This document shows positions 23,901-32,504 of a stretch of 64,000 nt of DNA, piece after piece (position 1 is the first letter of the stretch; each line of letters begins with the position of its first letter). The stretch covers positions 505,501 to 569,500 of the forward strand of contig NC_016935.1 in the NCBI RefSeq assembly GCF_000250655.1. The letters run 5' to 3'. The notes beneath the pieces were generated by a model. That model ran no database searches and was not told the origin of the DNA. It worked only from the letters and a program-made list of their open reading frames with translations. The stretch comes from Paenibacillus mucilaginosus 3016 (lineage in GTDB: Bacteria; Bacillota; Bacilli; Paenibacillales; NBRC-103111). The position numbers and the translations under genes are program-made.

Positions 23901-26813
23901 CCGGACACTTCCTCGGCAAACTTTAAGGGGACCTACACAGTAGGGGAACAAGTATTTGTTACCGCACGTTCTAAAGGCCAACAGGCAAGTAAAGAACTGG
24001 CGCTTATCGTGCAGAAAGGTTCCGATACGAAAACCGCCGTGCCTGTAGTTGACAATGTTTATGGCACTGCATATGAGGTCAGCGGCATGGCTGAACCGAA
24101 TGCTTACGTCAAAGTAACCCGACCTGACGGAACGATCTTTGAAGGATTTGCTTCCATACATGGATACTTCTACATTCCTTTGAATGATGCATTGGCCGTG
24201 GCCGGCGAGACCTTGAAAGTTACTGCAGATGCTCCAGGGAAGCTGGAGAGCGATATTCAAGAAATTACAGTTCTAAACGCGCTTCAGACTCCGGTGCCGA
24301 CAGTGACCGTATCTGTATACAATGGCGTGGTGAGCAAGCTGCACGTAGTCAGCAAGCCGAATGCTTTTGTATGGGTTATAGATGAAAATGGCAGCCAGGT
24401 TGCAGGAAATATGGCGGATGGCAATGGGATATCGGATATCGTATTGGGTGAATATCCGTCCGGCAATAAGCTGTATGTAAAAGCCTTGTATTACGGCTGG
24501 GAGGAAAGCGCTCCATATGTCGTGGATCGTGGAGTTACGACCCCATCTTCCAAGCCAAGTGTAACCGGAGTGGTATATACGGACGGTTATCTCTTGGAGG
24601 GAACAGCCGGGCCGAATTCCTGGACTCAGCTTTTCAGCGGAGGAACCTCCATTGGAGAAACCATTTCCGACCAGGAGGGCAGATTCGAGCTTGGACATAA
24701 CGGCAATGACTGGTTGTACGCTGGTGAAGTGGTTCAGGTTACCTCTCAAGAGCCTTATAGATCCGTTAGTCCACCGGTTGAATTCGTTGTGCAGCCGGAA
24801 CAAGGAAAAACAGAGGCTCCAACGGTAATTGGAGATGTGTATGAGAACACGAATTGGCTAAGTGTCCAGACGGTACGTGGCGCTCTTGTTATCCTTCGGG
24901 ACAACGAGGGCAAAGTGATTTCCCAGAATTACGCTGATTTTGAGGGCCGAGCAGACTTAAGATTCTATCCGTGGATTCGCCAAGGAAATACATTCAAGCT
25001 TACCTCTGATGCAATTGGCCGTACAGTGAGTGATGCGGTAGTTGTGAACGTGATCCCACCTCCGCCGACAACAAAGCCATATGCGGTAACCTCTGCAGTT
25101 TATGTAGACGGAGGCGAGGTTCGCGGTTATACGGAAGCTTACGCAGCAGTAGAGTTGAAACGAACGGATGGCTCGGTGATTGCCCGAGGATCTGCGTCAT
25201 ATGACGGTTCGTTCTTCCTTCGTACCCAACCGCTTCAGTTGGCAAACGGGGAGATCTTGGCCCTCATTGCCAAGGCTTGGGATAAGAGTGTGAGTGAAGC
25301 TTACAGTGTTACAGTGCAAGGCATTGTTTATGGTCAAACGGCGCAGCCTTCGGTTAGCGGGGCAGTGTATGAGACGGTTGGTAACCTGCGCATTGAGGCT
25401 GGTCCACGACAGTGGGTTCGTGCTTACTCGGAGTCAGAGGGACAGTTATTTTGGGAGTGGACTGGGGATTATCCCTACTGGTACCGTTACATTAACTTAA
25501 CTAATCAGAAGGTAGGGACGAAGGTGTACGTGTACGCTGACGCTTTTGGCCAGACGGAAAGTGAACCCGTCGTTTACACAGTGCAACCTTCACCGCAAAC
25601 GGCCAAGCCTTCGGTAATAGGAAGCGTTTATGCAACGAGCAACTCGATTACCGTAAGTTTGTCGGATTACCCTGGAGACAGTACCTACATTCGAATCAAA
25701 CGGGCAGATGGACAATTGGTTGCATCAAATTGGGCCTACTCATCTACTGCGCAGCTTTCTCCCTGGCACACATTAATTGAGGGTGAAATCCTGTATGTTA
25801 CAGCACAGGACACTTTTAAGAAGGAAAGCGATCCTTTCCTGGTGACGGTACAAGCGGCGCCCATGACAGTTACACCGTCCGTATATGGTTCTGTGTATGA
25901 AGACGGTGGAGTGATTACCGGAACGGCGGCAAAGTACGCCTCTGTACGTGTCTTTACCGGGGATAACTCTTATATTACTACGGGGTATGCCGATTACTGG
26001 GGTTCCTACCGCATTGATTTGACTTCCTACACCTTCAATCCAGGTGCTGTCCTTTGGGTAGAAGCACAGGCATCCGGCTATAAGCCAAGCTACAGGGTTT
26101 ACCTGAATGTCCTTCCGGTTGCGGGACAAACCGCTGCACCGACTGTGAATGGAACCGTGTACCAATCCGATTCGTATGCACTCAGCGGGTATGCAGCTCC
26201 TTACTCCAAGATTACGGTTACCCGGGAAGACGGAGCTTCCTTTACCGCCTGGTCTGGGGAGTACGGAAACTTCTGGGCTTACTATCCAAGCTCCTACAAC
26301 TGGCTCCATGGCGCAAGTGAACTTAAGATTACAGCCGATACGTACGGTAAGCTGGTCAGCGAGCCATTGATTGTTCCGGTTGTATCGAAGAAGACACCTG
26401 CTCCAGGAGTAGCGGTAAGTGTTTACGGCTCGACTTACACCCTGTCGGGGTATATGCATCAGTTAACAATTCTGCGGATAAGTGACGGTTATGGCTTGGA
26501 TTTGACGTCCGTGGAAGTTGGCAGCTTTACATGGGATATTCCAGCCTATATGATCCAAGGAAATCGTTTAATGCTGACAGGTCAATGGAACAACTACTCC
26601 GTCAGCGACGTGGTCTATCTGACACTTCCATACAACAGTTCCGCTGTCGGTGGAAATGTGTATGGTGGCGGCAGCTCTGTAAGCGGGTCGGTGTACGGGT
26701 TCTCGACAGGAGGAAGCACGGCTTCCTCTACGAGCAGCCCGGCTCCTGCCGATGCAGCTTATCAAGCGTTCGCAGCAGCGGCGGCTGTGCTTCCGCAAAG
26801 AAGAGCGGCTTAA
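20949..26813 (+). CDS. Giant SLH-anchored surface protein with 14 Ig-like repeats
   Basis: 1954 residues. An extended signal sequence (about 1-52, ending AYA) precedes three SLH domains (about 80-125, 137-187, 205-255) that should bind the secondary wall polymer. A poly-Gly/Ser linker lies near 304-318, then an Ig-like domain (about 320-415), a DPDPQP linker (about 420-437) and two further beta domains (about 440-665). From about 671 to 1894 there are 14 divergent repeats of roughly 87 residues, each opening with a T-x-x-P-x-V-x-G-x-V-Y motif and closing with an S-x-P-x-x-V/V-x-V-x strand. A truncated fifteenth start (VGGNVYGG) leads to a Ser/Ala tail. Base composition in the repeats is less GC-rich than in neighbouring genes. 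It looks like an adhesin or stalk; ligand unknown. The Shine-Dalgarno GAGGAG is 12 nt from the ATG. Confidence 0.93.
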   Translation: MTNSTKSTQVDMAARMYRNFRQSTAMVSKTVVTCMLGTTLLTAALGAADSAYAALPAEGAALPLSGAVYGSGGQGAASPLTDLDGSYAKKEILALAEAGVVSGYEDGTFAPTQGMTRAEMAKIIAKAMGLAEDPSYAEKFTDIAADSWYKGYVGALLKAGITQGTSETAFSPDSSVTREELVVFFVRAFGLEKAAEAYDGPSVFTDQASISPWALPHVHLAYGMGFIGGVASSDGTLRFDPRVQAERQALARLAYEYIGKKQDYVAKAKELVAAGQQPGKDAPKAEDPAPVSTASAGGSAAAGGGGGGGGSSSSKKTERALEQALASLAIGFASGDSEQNVRNPIALPATVVYKENGSKDKTVPVSWTSSNQDIVGADGMVNRPAAGQPDVQVVLTASVQKGSSKASRNYELTVKALTSPVPDPDPQPDPDPKPDPQPTGLIRSISGVHTEETRAAEGLQLVEFQVELSKQVEEASEIPHTIMLGDDTFQVLVWQEGEQRQQIPISFLDVYNREGTSVIVRLHEENNVGPAVQYGQKYTVELRAGNGEVAGSKFFQIGLQPTEVKVEDHDETPGVDGRDFSVTWSPSAWEEAELQQVYILPVETELDRSKHRAVAEFRDRTSHSWTGSVNTADSAGQALALKEYAIVVVSSTADAESSEAVTFVPDGIITAQPAVETKVYNNGGELLGRGEPNTFVYLKDNRGRLVGDAKADGSGRFKILLPTFFMGEEGAVLTVSAKSAGKLESTGVSVPVVAGTKSVISGLQAQIYEDGGAIHIPREFRGSVRVSAGDGTVLAEEFIYDYEYSPFTIMLNQPWQTAKLNAGERIAVRVQEYRKSPSDPVYFEVKPLEGVTNKPVVTGTVYNALSRIELEVEDYSAAISLRRSNGSLLWHGFRGGYDSLSINGLLLIPGEHISLTADEFGKAESEPVILEVMTGERTKLDSVTGIVYEDGGTFTGSFSSDSEVTYRVKKWDGTFVTAVTNVSGPDTSSANFKGTYTVGEQVFVTARSKGQQASKELALIVQKGSDTKTAVPVVDNVYGTAYEVSGMAEPNAYVKVTRPDGTIFEGFASIHGYFYIPLNDALAVAGETLKVTADAPGKLESDIQEITVLNALQTPVPTVTVSVYNGVVSKLHVVSKPNAFVWVIDENGSQVAGNMADGNGISDIVLGEYPSGNKLYVKALYYGWEESAPYVVDRGVTTPSSKPSVTGVVYTDGYLLEGTAGPNSWTQLFSGGTSIGETISDQEGRFELGHNGNDWLYAGEVVQVTSQEPYRSVSPPVEFVVQPEQGKTEAPTVIGDVYENTNWLSVQTVRGALVILRDNEGKVISQNYADFEGRADLRFYPWIRQGNTFKLTSDAIGRTVSDAVVVNVIPPPPTTKPYAVTSAVYVDGGEVRGYTEAYAAVELKRTDGSVIARGSASYDGSFFLRTQPLQLANGEILALIAKAWDKSVSEAYSVTVQGIVYGQTAQPSVSGAVYETVGNLRIEAGPRQWVRAYSESEGQLFWEWTGDYPYWYRYINLTNQKVGTKVYVYADAFGQTESEPVVYTVQPSPQTAKPSVIGSVYATSNSITVSLSDYPGDSTYIRIKRADGQLVASNWAYSSTAQLSPWHTLIEGEILYVTAQDTFKKESDPFLVTVQAAPMTVTPSVYGSVYEDGGVITGTAAKYASVRVFTGDNSYITTGYADYWGSYRIDLTSYTFNPGAVLWVEAQASGYKPSYRVYLNVLPVAGQTAAPTVNGTVYQSDSYALSGYAAPYSKITVTREDGASFTAWSGEYGNFWAYYPSSYNWLHGASELKITADTYGKLVSEPLIVPVVSKKTPAPGVAVSVYGSTYTLSGYMHQLTILRISDGYGLDLTSVEVGSFTWDIPAYMIQGNRLMLTGQWNNYSVSDVVYLTLPYNSSAVGGNVYGGGSSVSGSVYGFSTGGSTASSTSSPAPADAAYQAFAAAAAVLPQRRAA

Positions 26814-26854
26814 TCCGCAACGCAGCATCGTAAAGCCTTAAACAATCAACACCC

Positions 26855-26904
26855 AAAAGGGCCCCGAGCTCAGCAGTTCAAACTGCCGAGCCCGGGGCCC
26901 TTTT
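26855..26904. terminator. Bidirectional terminator
   Basis: AAAAGGGCCCCG..GCTC pairs with GAGC..CGGGGCCCTTTT around an AGTT-type loop, giving T tails on both strands between the convergent giant SLH gene and lplT. Confidence 0.9.
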
Positions 26905-26908
26905 GATG

Positions 26909-28114
26909 TTACACCGCCTGCTTCAGCCGCGGTACCATGCCTTTCAGGTACCAGACCAGGGCGCCGAACACCAGCGCGATGCCGGCTGTCGTCAGCGAGA
27001 CGTTCAAGCCGCCGGCGATGAGCAGCTTGGCGAGGCCGACGCCCCCGATCATGAAGAGGTTCTCGCTGAAGTTCTGGATGGCGATGGTTTTGCCGGAACC
27101 GACGAGGTTTTTGCCCTGATCCTGAAGCACCGTATTCATCGGGATGATGAACAAGCCGCCAAGGATACCGATGAGCAGCAGCAGGATGATCGTCAGTACG
27201 AGATGCACCGGCAGAAGAGCGAGCAGAATCGCCGCCAGCATCAGGAAACCGAACAGGTAAGCACGGTAAAACTTCTCAATCCGTACAAGCCGCGGAGTCA
27301 GCAGAGCGCCGATGACGATGCCAACGCCCGTGGCCCCGATGATCCCCGACTGCAGAAGCTGATTCTGCACGCCGAGATATTGGGCGATCCAGATCAGGAA
27401 GGTGATCCGCAGCACCGAGGAGGTCATCCAGAAGGCGCTGGTGCCGACCAGGGAGAAGCGGGACTTCGGCTCCGCGAACAGGATTCGCACTTCGCGGAAG
27501 AAGGAAGCGGCGGAAGCGCCGTAGCGCAGCTCCGGATTGCCTTCCCGGCAGGAGATCAGCGGTGTCAGCACCGAAGAGGCAAGGTACAGCAGCACACAGA
27601 CCGTAATCCCCAGCGCCGGGGCAAGGGAGGCGAGCCAGCCCCCGGCCACGGTGCCGAGCAGGATCGCCAGGATCGTGTAAGACTCGAGGTTGCCGTTGGC
27701 GCGGTAGAGCTGGGCTTTGTCCTCCCCGGTAATGTCGGTCAGCACCCCGTACTTGGCGGGAGAGAAGACGACCGCGCCGACTCCGACCAGCGCATAGGCG
27801 GCGGCAGGAGGGAAAGAGGTGAAGAGCAGCAGGGTCCCGGCCGTCTTGAGCAGGTTGCCGATGAGGAGCACGCGGGACTTGCGGTTCTTATCCGCGAAGG
27901 TGCCGACGAACGGGGCCAGAACCACGTAAGCCAGCAGGAAGCCGAGCTGTACGCCCAGCATGCCTTCTTCCGGATTCGCGGAACCCCGGGCCGAGAGCAC
28001 GCCCAGAATCACGAAGAACACGGCATTGTCGGCAAAAGCGCTGAGAAACTGGGAAACGTACAGCGAGCGCAGGGAGCGGGAGACGGAAGAAGAAATGCGG
28101 TTCATGAAGGTCAC
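26909..28114 (-). CDS. lplT: Lysophospholipid transporter (LplT-type major facilitator)
   Basis: 401 residues from GTG 28114, or 398 from ATG 28105. About 12 membrane helices, with MFS-type loop FVGTFADKNRKSRVLLIGN after helix 2. The N-terminus SLYVSQFLSAFADNAVFFVIL and VVFSPAKYGVLTDI fit LplT, which flips lysophosphatidylethanolamine (and related lysolipids) inward for reacylation by Aas. The GTGA overlap with the aas stop codon (28111-28114) shows translational coupling, and the pairing itself supports the functional call. Confidence 0.92.
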   Translation of the reverse strand: MTFMNRISSSVSRSLRSLYVSQFLSAFADNAVFFVILGVLSARGSANPEEGMLGVQLGFLLAYVVLAPFVGTFADKNRKSRVLLIGNLLKTAGTLLLFTSFPPAAAYALVGVGAVVFSPAKYGVLTDITGEDKAQLYRANGNLESYTILAILLGTVAGGWLASLAPALGITVCVLLYLASSVLTPLISCREGNPELRYGASAASFFREVRILFAEPKSRFSLVGTSAFWMTSSVLRITFLIWIAQYLGVQNQLLQSGIIGATGVGIVIGALLTPRLVRIEKFYRAYLFGFLMLAAILLALLPVHLVLTIILLLLIGILGGLFIIPMNTVLQDQGKNLVGSGKTIAIQNFSENLFMIGGVGLAKLLIAGGLNVSLTTAGIALVFGALVWYLKGMVPRLKQAV

Positions 28115-30267
28115 GCTTCTTTCGGTGGAATATGGGTTTGCGGTCCGGAAGCACCCGGACGGGCCAGCTCTGCCGCCATGCGCTGAAGCGAGGCGTAGTC
28201 GGTCTTGCCGCTGCCGAGCAGCGGCAGGGAGGCGACACAGACGAGCCGTTCGGGGAGCAGCAGTGAGGTGATGCCTTTATCCGCTAGATAGGCGGAGAGT
28301 CGAGCACGTTCTGCCCCCGGACGGGTGTGGAACAGCACGATGCGCTCTCCCTTGCGGGGATCGGGCAGGGCGACCGCGGCTGCGGTTTCATCGCCGAAGC
28401 AGTCGGCCGCGGCCTGCTCGACGGCGTTCAGCGAGATCATCTCGCCGCCGATCTTCGCGAAGCGCTTCAGCCGGGCGACGATGCTCACGAACCCGTCGCC
28501 GTCGAGCTCTACGATATCTCCCGTACCGTACCATTCGGGGCAGGGAGTGAAGCCCTTGCCGTGAAGCAGGTATCCCTGCATGACATTCGGTCCTTTGACG
28601 TACAGGCTTCCGCCCGGCACGCCGGGTACGGATTCGAGTTTGTATTCGATGCCGGGGAGGAACCGGCCCACGGTGCCTTTGCGGTAATGCAGCGGCGTGT
28701 TCAGCGACAGGACGGGAGCGGTCTCGGTGGCACCGTAGCCCTCGAGAATCCGGATGCCGAACTTGTCGTTCCACAGCGTACGGACCTCATCCTTCAGCTT
28801 TTCGGCTCCGGCTACGACGTAGCGCAGGGCATGGAAGTCGTATGGATGAGCCGTCCGGCCGTAAGCGGCCAGGAAGGTCGAAGTGCCGAACAGGATCGTG
28901 GCGTTGCGGTCATAGACCAGCTCCGGGATGACTTTATAATGAAGCGGGCTCGGGTACAGGTAGACCCGCATCCCCGTCAGGAGCGGAAGCAGCGTGCCGG
29001 CCGTCAGGCCGAAGCTGTGGAACAGCGGCAGCGCATTGAACACGGAATCGGAGGAGGTAAAGTCGATCGACGCCCGGGCCTGCTGAACATTGGCATACAG
29101 ATTGCCATGGCTGAGCACGACACCCTTGGGTTTGCTCTCGCTGCCGGAGGTGAACAGAATCACCGTGGGCAGTCCGGCTCCGCTTGCAGCTTTTCTACCG
29201 AGGAAGAGATCGAGCAGAGCCCCAAGCTTCACGACCGCTCCCAAGGAGGCTTTCAGGTCCTCGAGGTAGATGACCCGCACCCGGCTGCTGAGATCCGCTG
29301 CCATCGCTTCAAGGCCCGCCTTCTCGATGAACGTCCGCGAAGTCAGCACCGTGCGGACTTCGGCCGTTTCGCAGGCATCCAGAACGGCCTGGCGTCCGGC
29401 CGAGAAGTTGAGCAGCGCCGGCGTCCGGCCGAGACGAAACAGGGCGAGCAGCGTAACGGCACCAGCGGATGCGTTCGGCAGCAGTACAGCTGCGGTCTTT
29501 TGTCCCTGCAGCAGGGGGGCAAGCCCGCGGCTCAGCGCGTAAGCTCCGGTCAGCAGCTTCCGGTAGGAGAGCACGCCGGACGGATCCTCGCAGGCGGCAG
29601 CTCCAAGCCCATGCCGGCGGCCGGCTTCGAGCACTTCGTCGAACAGGTTCGCCTCCGGCTTCAGCCGGCTGCGCAGCAGCTGCTCCTGCAGGGCGCGCCC
29701 GATCCGGTCGGCCGCGGCTTCCTTCTGCCGCCGCATGCTTTGGCTGCGGTCCCATTCGATCCGCAGCGGTTCGCCAACATCGATGGAGACGGCCGGGAAC
29801 CAGACGGTCCGCAGCTTGCGGCCCAGATAGGAAGCCTTGGACCGTTCCAGCCCGTTCAAGGCGATCGGGTACAGGGCGGCTCCGGTCCGCAGGGCGATAT
29901 AGCCGACCCCGCTGTAGATTTTCATCAGGCCGCCGGTCGTCGTAATCCGGCCTTCCGGGAAGAGCAGCAGCGGCGTGCCGCCGGCGACCACCTTCACCAT
30001 TCGGCGTACGGAGTAGGGGTTCAGCGGATCGACGGTAATATGGCGGCGGAGCCGGATGAACGGCGCGAACCGCGCGGCGATCCGGGTATTGACGACGAAG
30101 GTCACTTCCTTCGGCAGATAGAGGGCGAGCAGCACGGCGTCCAGCAGCGAGAGATGGTTCGGCATCAGGATCGCCGGGCCGGAGAAGTCGAGCTTCTCGA
30201 GCCCTTTGACTTTGAGACGGAAGGCTGCGGTAAGACACCATTTGAGAATCCATAAGATGACAGGCAT
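28111..30267 (-). CDS. aas: Bifunctional lysophospholipid acyltransferase / acyl-ACP synthetase
   Basis: 718 residues in two domains. The PlsC-type acyltransferase (about 1-195) has HX4D as NHLSLLD near 37-43 and the FPEGR block near 104. The AMP-forming synthetase domain (about 205-718) shows the P-loop FTSGSESKPKGVVLSHGN, the GYGATETAP motif and YGTGDIVELDGDGF. It activates free fatty acid with ATP onto ACP and transfers it to lysophospholipid, repairing membrane lipids. The same fused architecture with lplT is classic in Escherichia coli. The ATG follows AGGAGG. Expression is probably controlled by FapR (see operator upstream). Confidence 0.94.
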   Translation of the reverse strand: MPVILWILKWCLTAAFRLKVKGLEKLDFSGPAILMPNHLSLLDAVLLALYLPKEVTFVVNTRIAARFAPFIRLRRHITVDPLNPYSVRRMVKVVAGGTPLLLFPEGRITTTGGLMKIYSGVGYIALRTGAALYPIALNGLERSKASYLGRKLRTVWFPAVSIDVGEPLRIEWDRSQSMRRQKEAAADRIGRALQEQLLRSRLKPEANLFDEVLEAGRRHGLGAAACEDPSGVLSYRKLLTGAYALSRGLAPLLQGQKTAAVLLPNASAGAVTLLALFRLGRTPALLNFSAGRQAVLDACETAEVRTVLTSRTFIEKAGLEAMAADLSSRVRVIYLEDLKASLGAVVKLGALLDLFLGRKAASGAGLPTVILFTSGSESKPKGVVLSHGNLYANVQQARASIDFTSSDSVFNALPLFHSFGLTAGTLLPLLTGMRVYLYPSPLHYKVIPELVYDRNATILFGTSTFLAAYGRTAHPYDFHALRYVVAGAEKLKDEVRTLWNDKFGIRILEGYGATETAPVLSLNTPLHYRKGTVGRFLPGIEYKLESVPGVPGGSLYVKGPNVMQGYLLHGKGFTPCPEWYGTGDIVELDGDGFVSIVARLKRFAKIGGEMISLNAVEQAAADCFGDETAAAVALPDPRKGERIVLFHTRPGAERARLSAYLADKGITSLLLPERLVCVASLPLLGSGKTDYASLQRMAAELARPGASGPQTHIPPKEA

Positions 30268-30349
30268 GAGAGCATCCTCCTATTGGGCGGAACGATAGTT
30301 GGTTTAACATGAACGCAATAGATTGGAACTGCTGTTTTGTTAGATGATC

Positions 30350-30376
30350 TTAGTACTTGGTTCTAAATTTAGTATA
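30350..30376 (-). promoter_or_regulatory. FapR-type operator overlapping the aas promoter
   Basis: TTAGTACTTGGTTCTAA (30350-30366) is a close match to the 17-bp FapR consensus TTAGTACCTGNTACTAA. On the minus strand a -10 candidate TATACT lies immediately upstream (30371-30376), so the site would cover the transcription start. A second half-like AGTACTAAC occurs near 30399-30407. FapR represses fatty acid and phospholipid genes in Bacillus until malonyl-CoA rises. Confidence 0.7.
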
Positions 30377-30485
30377 CGGGATCTCCGTCAGAACAGAAGT
30401 ACTAACTTTCTATAGTACCGTTCAGCAGACCGTCGTCCACGATCATTCTGCCAGGCGTCTGCCTTGAACAGAACGCGGCATACCG

Positions 30486-30517
30486 CAAAAAGGCCTTACC
30501 CCTTAAGGTAAGGCCTT
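30486..30517 (-). terminator. Intrinsic terminator after the flavoprotein gene
   Basis: An 11-bp perfect stem (30507-30517 with 30490-30500, AAGGCCTTACC) with a 6-nt loop is followed on the minus strand by TTTTT. Confidence 0.92.
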
Positions 30518-30599
30518 CAAACCGGACTGCGGGTGCAGCCTTCCCATGATCCCATGGAGAAGCCGAACACGCATGTTCCCATTCATCCCGCAGGAAGCG

Positions 30600-31865
30600 T
30601 CAGCTTCCACAGTTCTCCGCTGCACTCTTGCCGGCCGTATAGCCGGTCGTGAAGGCGGCGGTGATGTTATAGCCCCCGGTGTACCCGTGGATGTCGAGCA
30701 CTTCCCCGCAGAAGAACAAGCCGCCGGTCAGCTTGGACTCCATGGTGCGGGGATCCACTTCTTTGAGATTGACGCCGCCCCCTGTGACGAAGGCTTCTTC
30801 GATCGACAGGGTGCCGTTGACTTCGACGGGAAAAGCTTTGAGCAGCTTCGCCATCTCGAGCCAAGGCTGCTTCGGAATGTTGGCGAACGTGGTCTCCTCC
30901 TTGAGTCCCGCCTTCGTCAGGATCAAAGGGATCATCCGCTCGGGGAGGGTGCCTTTCAGCACGTTCTTCACTGCCTTCTTCGGCTCCTGCTCGGCGAGCC
31001 GCAGGGTTTCGGTATAGAGCTCGTCCGCCGAGCGGTCCGGGAACATGTCGATGGTGACGCGGACCGTGGGCACATTGAACTGCTTTTTGGTCTTCACGAC
31101 GAACTGGCTGCAGCGCAGCGCGACCGGGCCCGAGAGGCCGAAGTGGGTGAAGAGCAGATCGCCTTCATGCTCGATGAGCTTCTTCCCCTTTGGGTTCCAG
31201 ACTGACAGCGTGATGTCCCGCAGCGACAGCCCCTGCAGCTCGCGGCTCTTGATGAAGCTCTCGCGCGAGGTCAGCGGCACCTCGGTCGGGTACAGCTCGG
31301 TGATGGTGTGGCCGCCTTCCTCCGCCCACGGATACCCGTCGCCCGTCGAGCCGGTCTGCGGCACCGACTTGCCTCCCGTGGCGATAATCACCGCCCGGGA
31401 CTCAATCCGCTCCCCGCCGCGCAGCTCGACCCCGGCGACGGCACCGTCCCGGTACATCACCCGTTTGACGGGCGTGTTCACCCGAATCGTAACGCCCTGC
31501 CGGCGCACCTGGCCGACGAGAGCGTCGACCACGGTCTTCGCCCGGTCGCTGACAGGGAACATGCGGCCCCGGTCTTCCTCCTTCAGGGCAATGCCGAGGT
31601 CCTCGAAGAAGGCAATAATGTCGCGGTTGCTGAATGTTGCGAAGGCGCTGTAGAGAAACCGGCCGTTGCCGGGGATATGCTTGATGATCTCCTCGGGGTC
31701 CTTGGCATTCGTGACATTGCACCGCCCGCCGCCCGAGATGCCGAGCTTGCGTCCGAGCTTGTCCCCCTTGTCGATGAGCAGTGTCCGGGCACCGTGCCGG
31801 GACGCTGCGATGGCCGCCATGAGACCGGAGGGTCCCCCGCCAATGATAATGACATCGTAGCTCAT
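30600..31865 (-). CDS. HI0933/BaiN-type FAD-dependent oxidoreductase
   Basis: 421 residues from ATG 31865 (AGGAG 11 nt upstream); a much longer frame upstream lacks coding character. The FAD-binding GxGxxG is [12 protein letters not shown] near 7-18, followed by the family hallmark [18 protein letters not shown]. Later landmarks are [27 protein letters not shown] and the C-terminal [25 protein letters not shown] block. This family of flavoproteins is widespread; some gut members reduce bile-acid intermediates, but the usual substrate is unknown. It is a single-gene unit with its own terminator. Confidence 0.9.
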   Translation of the reverse strand: MSYDVIIIGGGPSGLMAAIAASRHGARTLLIDKGDKLGRKLGISGGGRCNVTNAKDPEEIIKHIPGNGRFLYSAFATFSNRDIIAFFEDLGIALKEEDRGRMFPVSDRAKTVVDALVGQVRRQGVTIRVNTPVKRVMYRDGAVAGVELRGGERIESRAVIIATGGKSVPQTGSTGDGYPWAEEGGHTITELYPTEVPLTSRESFIKSRELQGLSLRDITLSVWNPKGKKLIEHEGDLLFTHFGLSGPVALRCSQFVVKTKKQFNVPTVRVTIDMFPDRSADELYTETLRLAEQEPKKAVKNVLKGTLPERMIPLILTKAGLKEETTFANIPKQPWLEMAKLLKAFPVEVNGTLSIEEAFVTGGGVNLKEVDPRTMESKLTGGLFFCGEVLDIHGYTGGYNITAAFTTGYTAGKSAAENCGS

Positions 31866-32060
31866 AGTCCGTACTGCTCCTTGTTTCACTTGGGATATGC
31901 CCTTTATCTTACCCTTTTTTGGAACGGGAGTCACGGTGCCGGCAGAGGGCCCGACAAAAATAGTGTCCCCCGGACAGCGCGTTGCGACATAATTTGATTT
32001 CACTTCCGTATTATAATGCAGGAAAATGACCCTCACTTTAAAGGAGCGATCAGTTGGGAC

Positions 32061-32297
32061 ATGACCCTTACTTCCGTGGAATCCCCCGATTGGCAGTACC
32101 AGCAGCGTGACTGTATGCTGCTCGATGCGATGGAGCAGCGGATTGTCCGCTTGACCCAGAAGAACACCACCCTGCTGGGTGTGGTTACGCAGAATACCGA
32201 AGCCCTCGAGCTGACCAAAGTAGCGGTAACGAGCAACAAGAACCGCTTGAGACAGCTCTGGCGGCAGCTTAGTGAGCTTCGAATCCATAATCACTAA
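32061..32297 (+). CDS. Small hypothetical protein, helical
   Basis: 78 residues from ATG 32061; AAAGGAG lies about 14 nt upstream, which is long, and an upstream in-frame ATG at 32016 has no site. Residues 20-75 have heptad-like hydrophobic spacing ([16 protein letters not shown]...[16 protein letters not shown]), suggesting a coiled coil. I do not recognise it. A terminator follows, which supports a real transcript. Confidence 0.5.
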   Translation: MTLTSVESPDWQYQQRDCMLLDAMEQRIVRLTQKNTTLLGVVTQNTEALELTKVAVTSNKNRLRQLWRQLSELRIHNH

Positions 32298-32342
32298 CAC
32301 GAAGGGCTGCCTGCAGCGGCTTCTTCTTCCTTAAGCATAATG

Positions 32343-32407
32343 AACAGATGAACCGGACCGTTCCTCCTTGGAGAGCATTCCAGGGATGGAAGACGGTCTG
32401 TTTTTTT
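32343..32407 (+). terminator. Probable intrinsic terminator after the small helical gene
   Basis: AACAG and GGACCGT on the left (32343-32361) pair with ACGGTCTGTT on the right, with an internal bulge, followed by seven T. Confidence 0.6.
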
Positions 32408-32504
32408 CTTGCGGGGGGCGGGAGGTAATGATTATCACTAAAATGAGCGGGGCGTTCTTCCGAAACATAGGTATATGGATTGCAAACCAAGGAGGAACAG
32501 GAAC

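Larger units (their letters stand above)
30268..30599. other. Intergenic region: aas promoter/FapR site and flavoprotein terminator
   Basis: 332 bp without a gene, between the minus-strand flavoprotein gene and aas. It contains the FapR-like operator with candidate -10 and, at its far end, the terminator of the flavoprotein gene. Confidence 0.7.

Noticed and set aside
26903..28186. 427-codon plus-strand frame opposite lplT
   Set aside because: Gln/Glu/Arg-rich antisense of a membrane protein, a typical artefact.
28327..30255. 642-codon open frame antisense to aas
   Set aside because: Mirror of a GC-rich real gene with clear catalytic motifs on the other strand.
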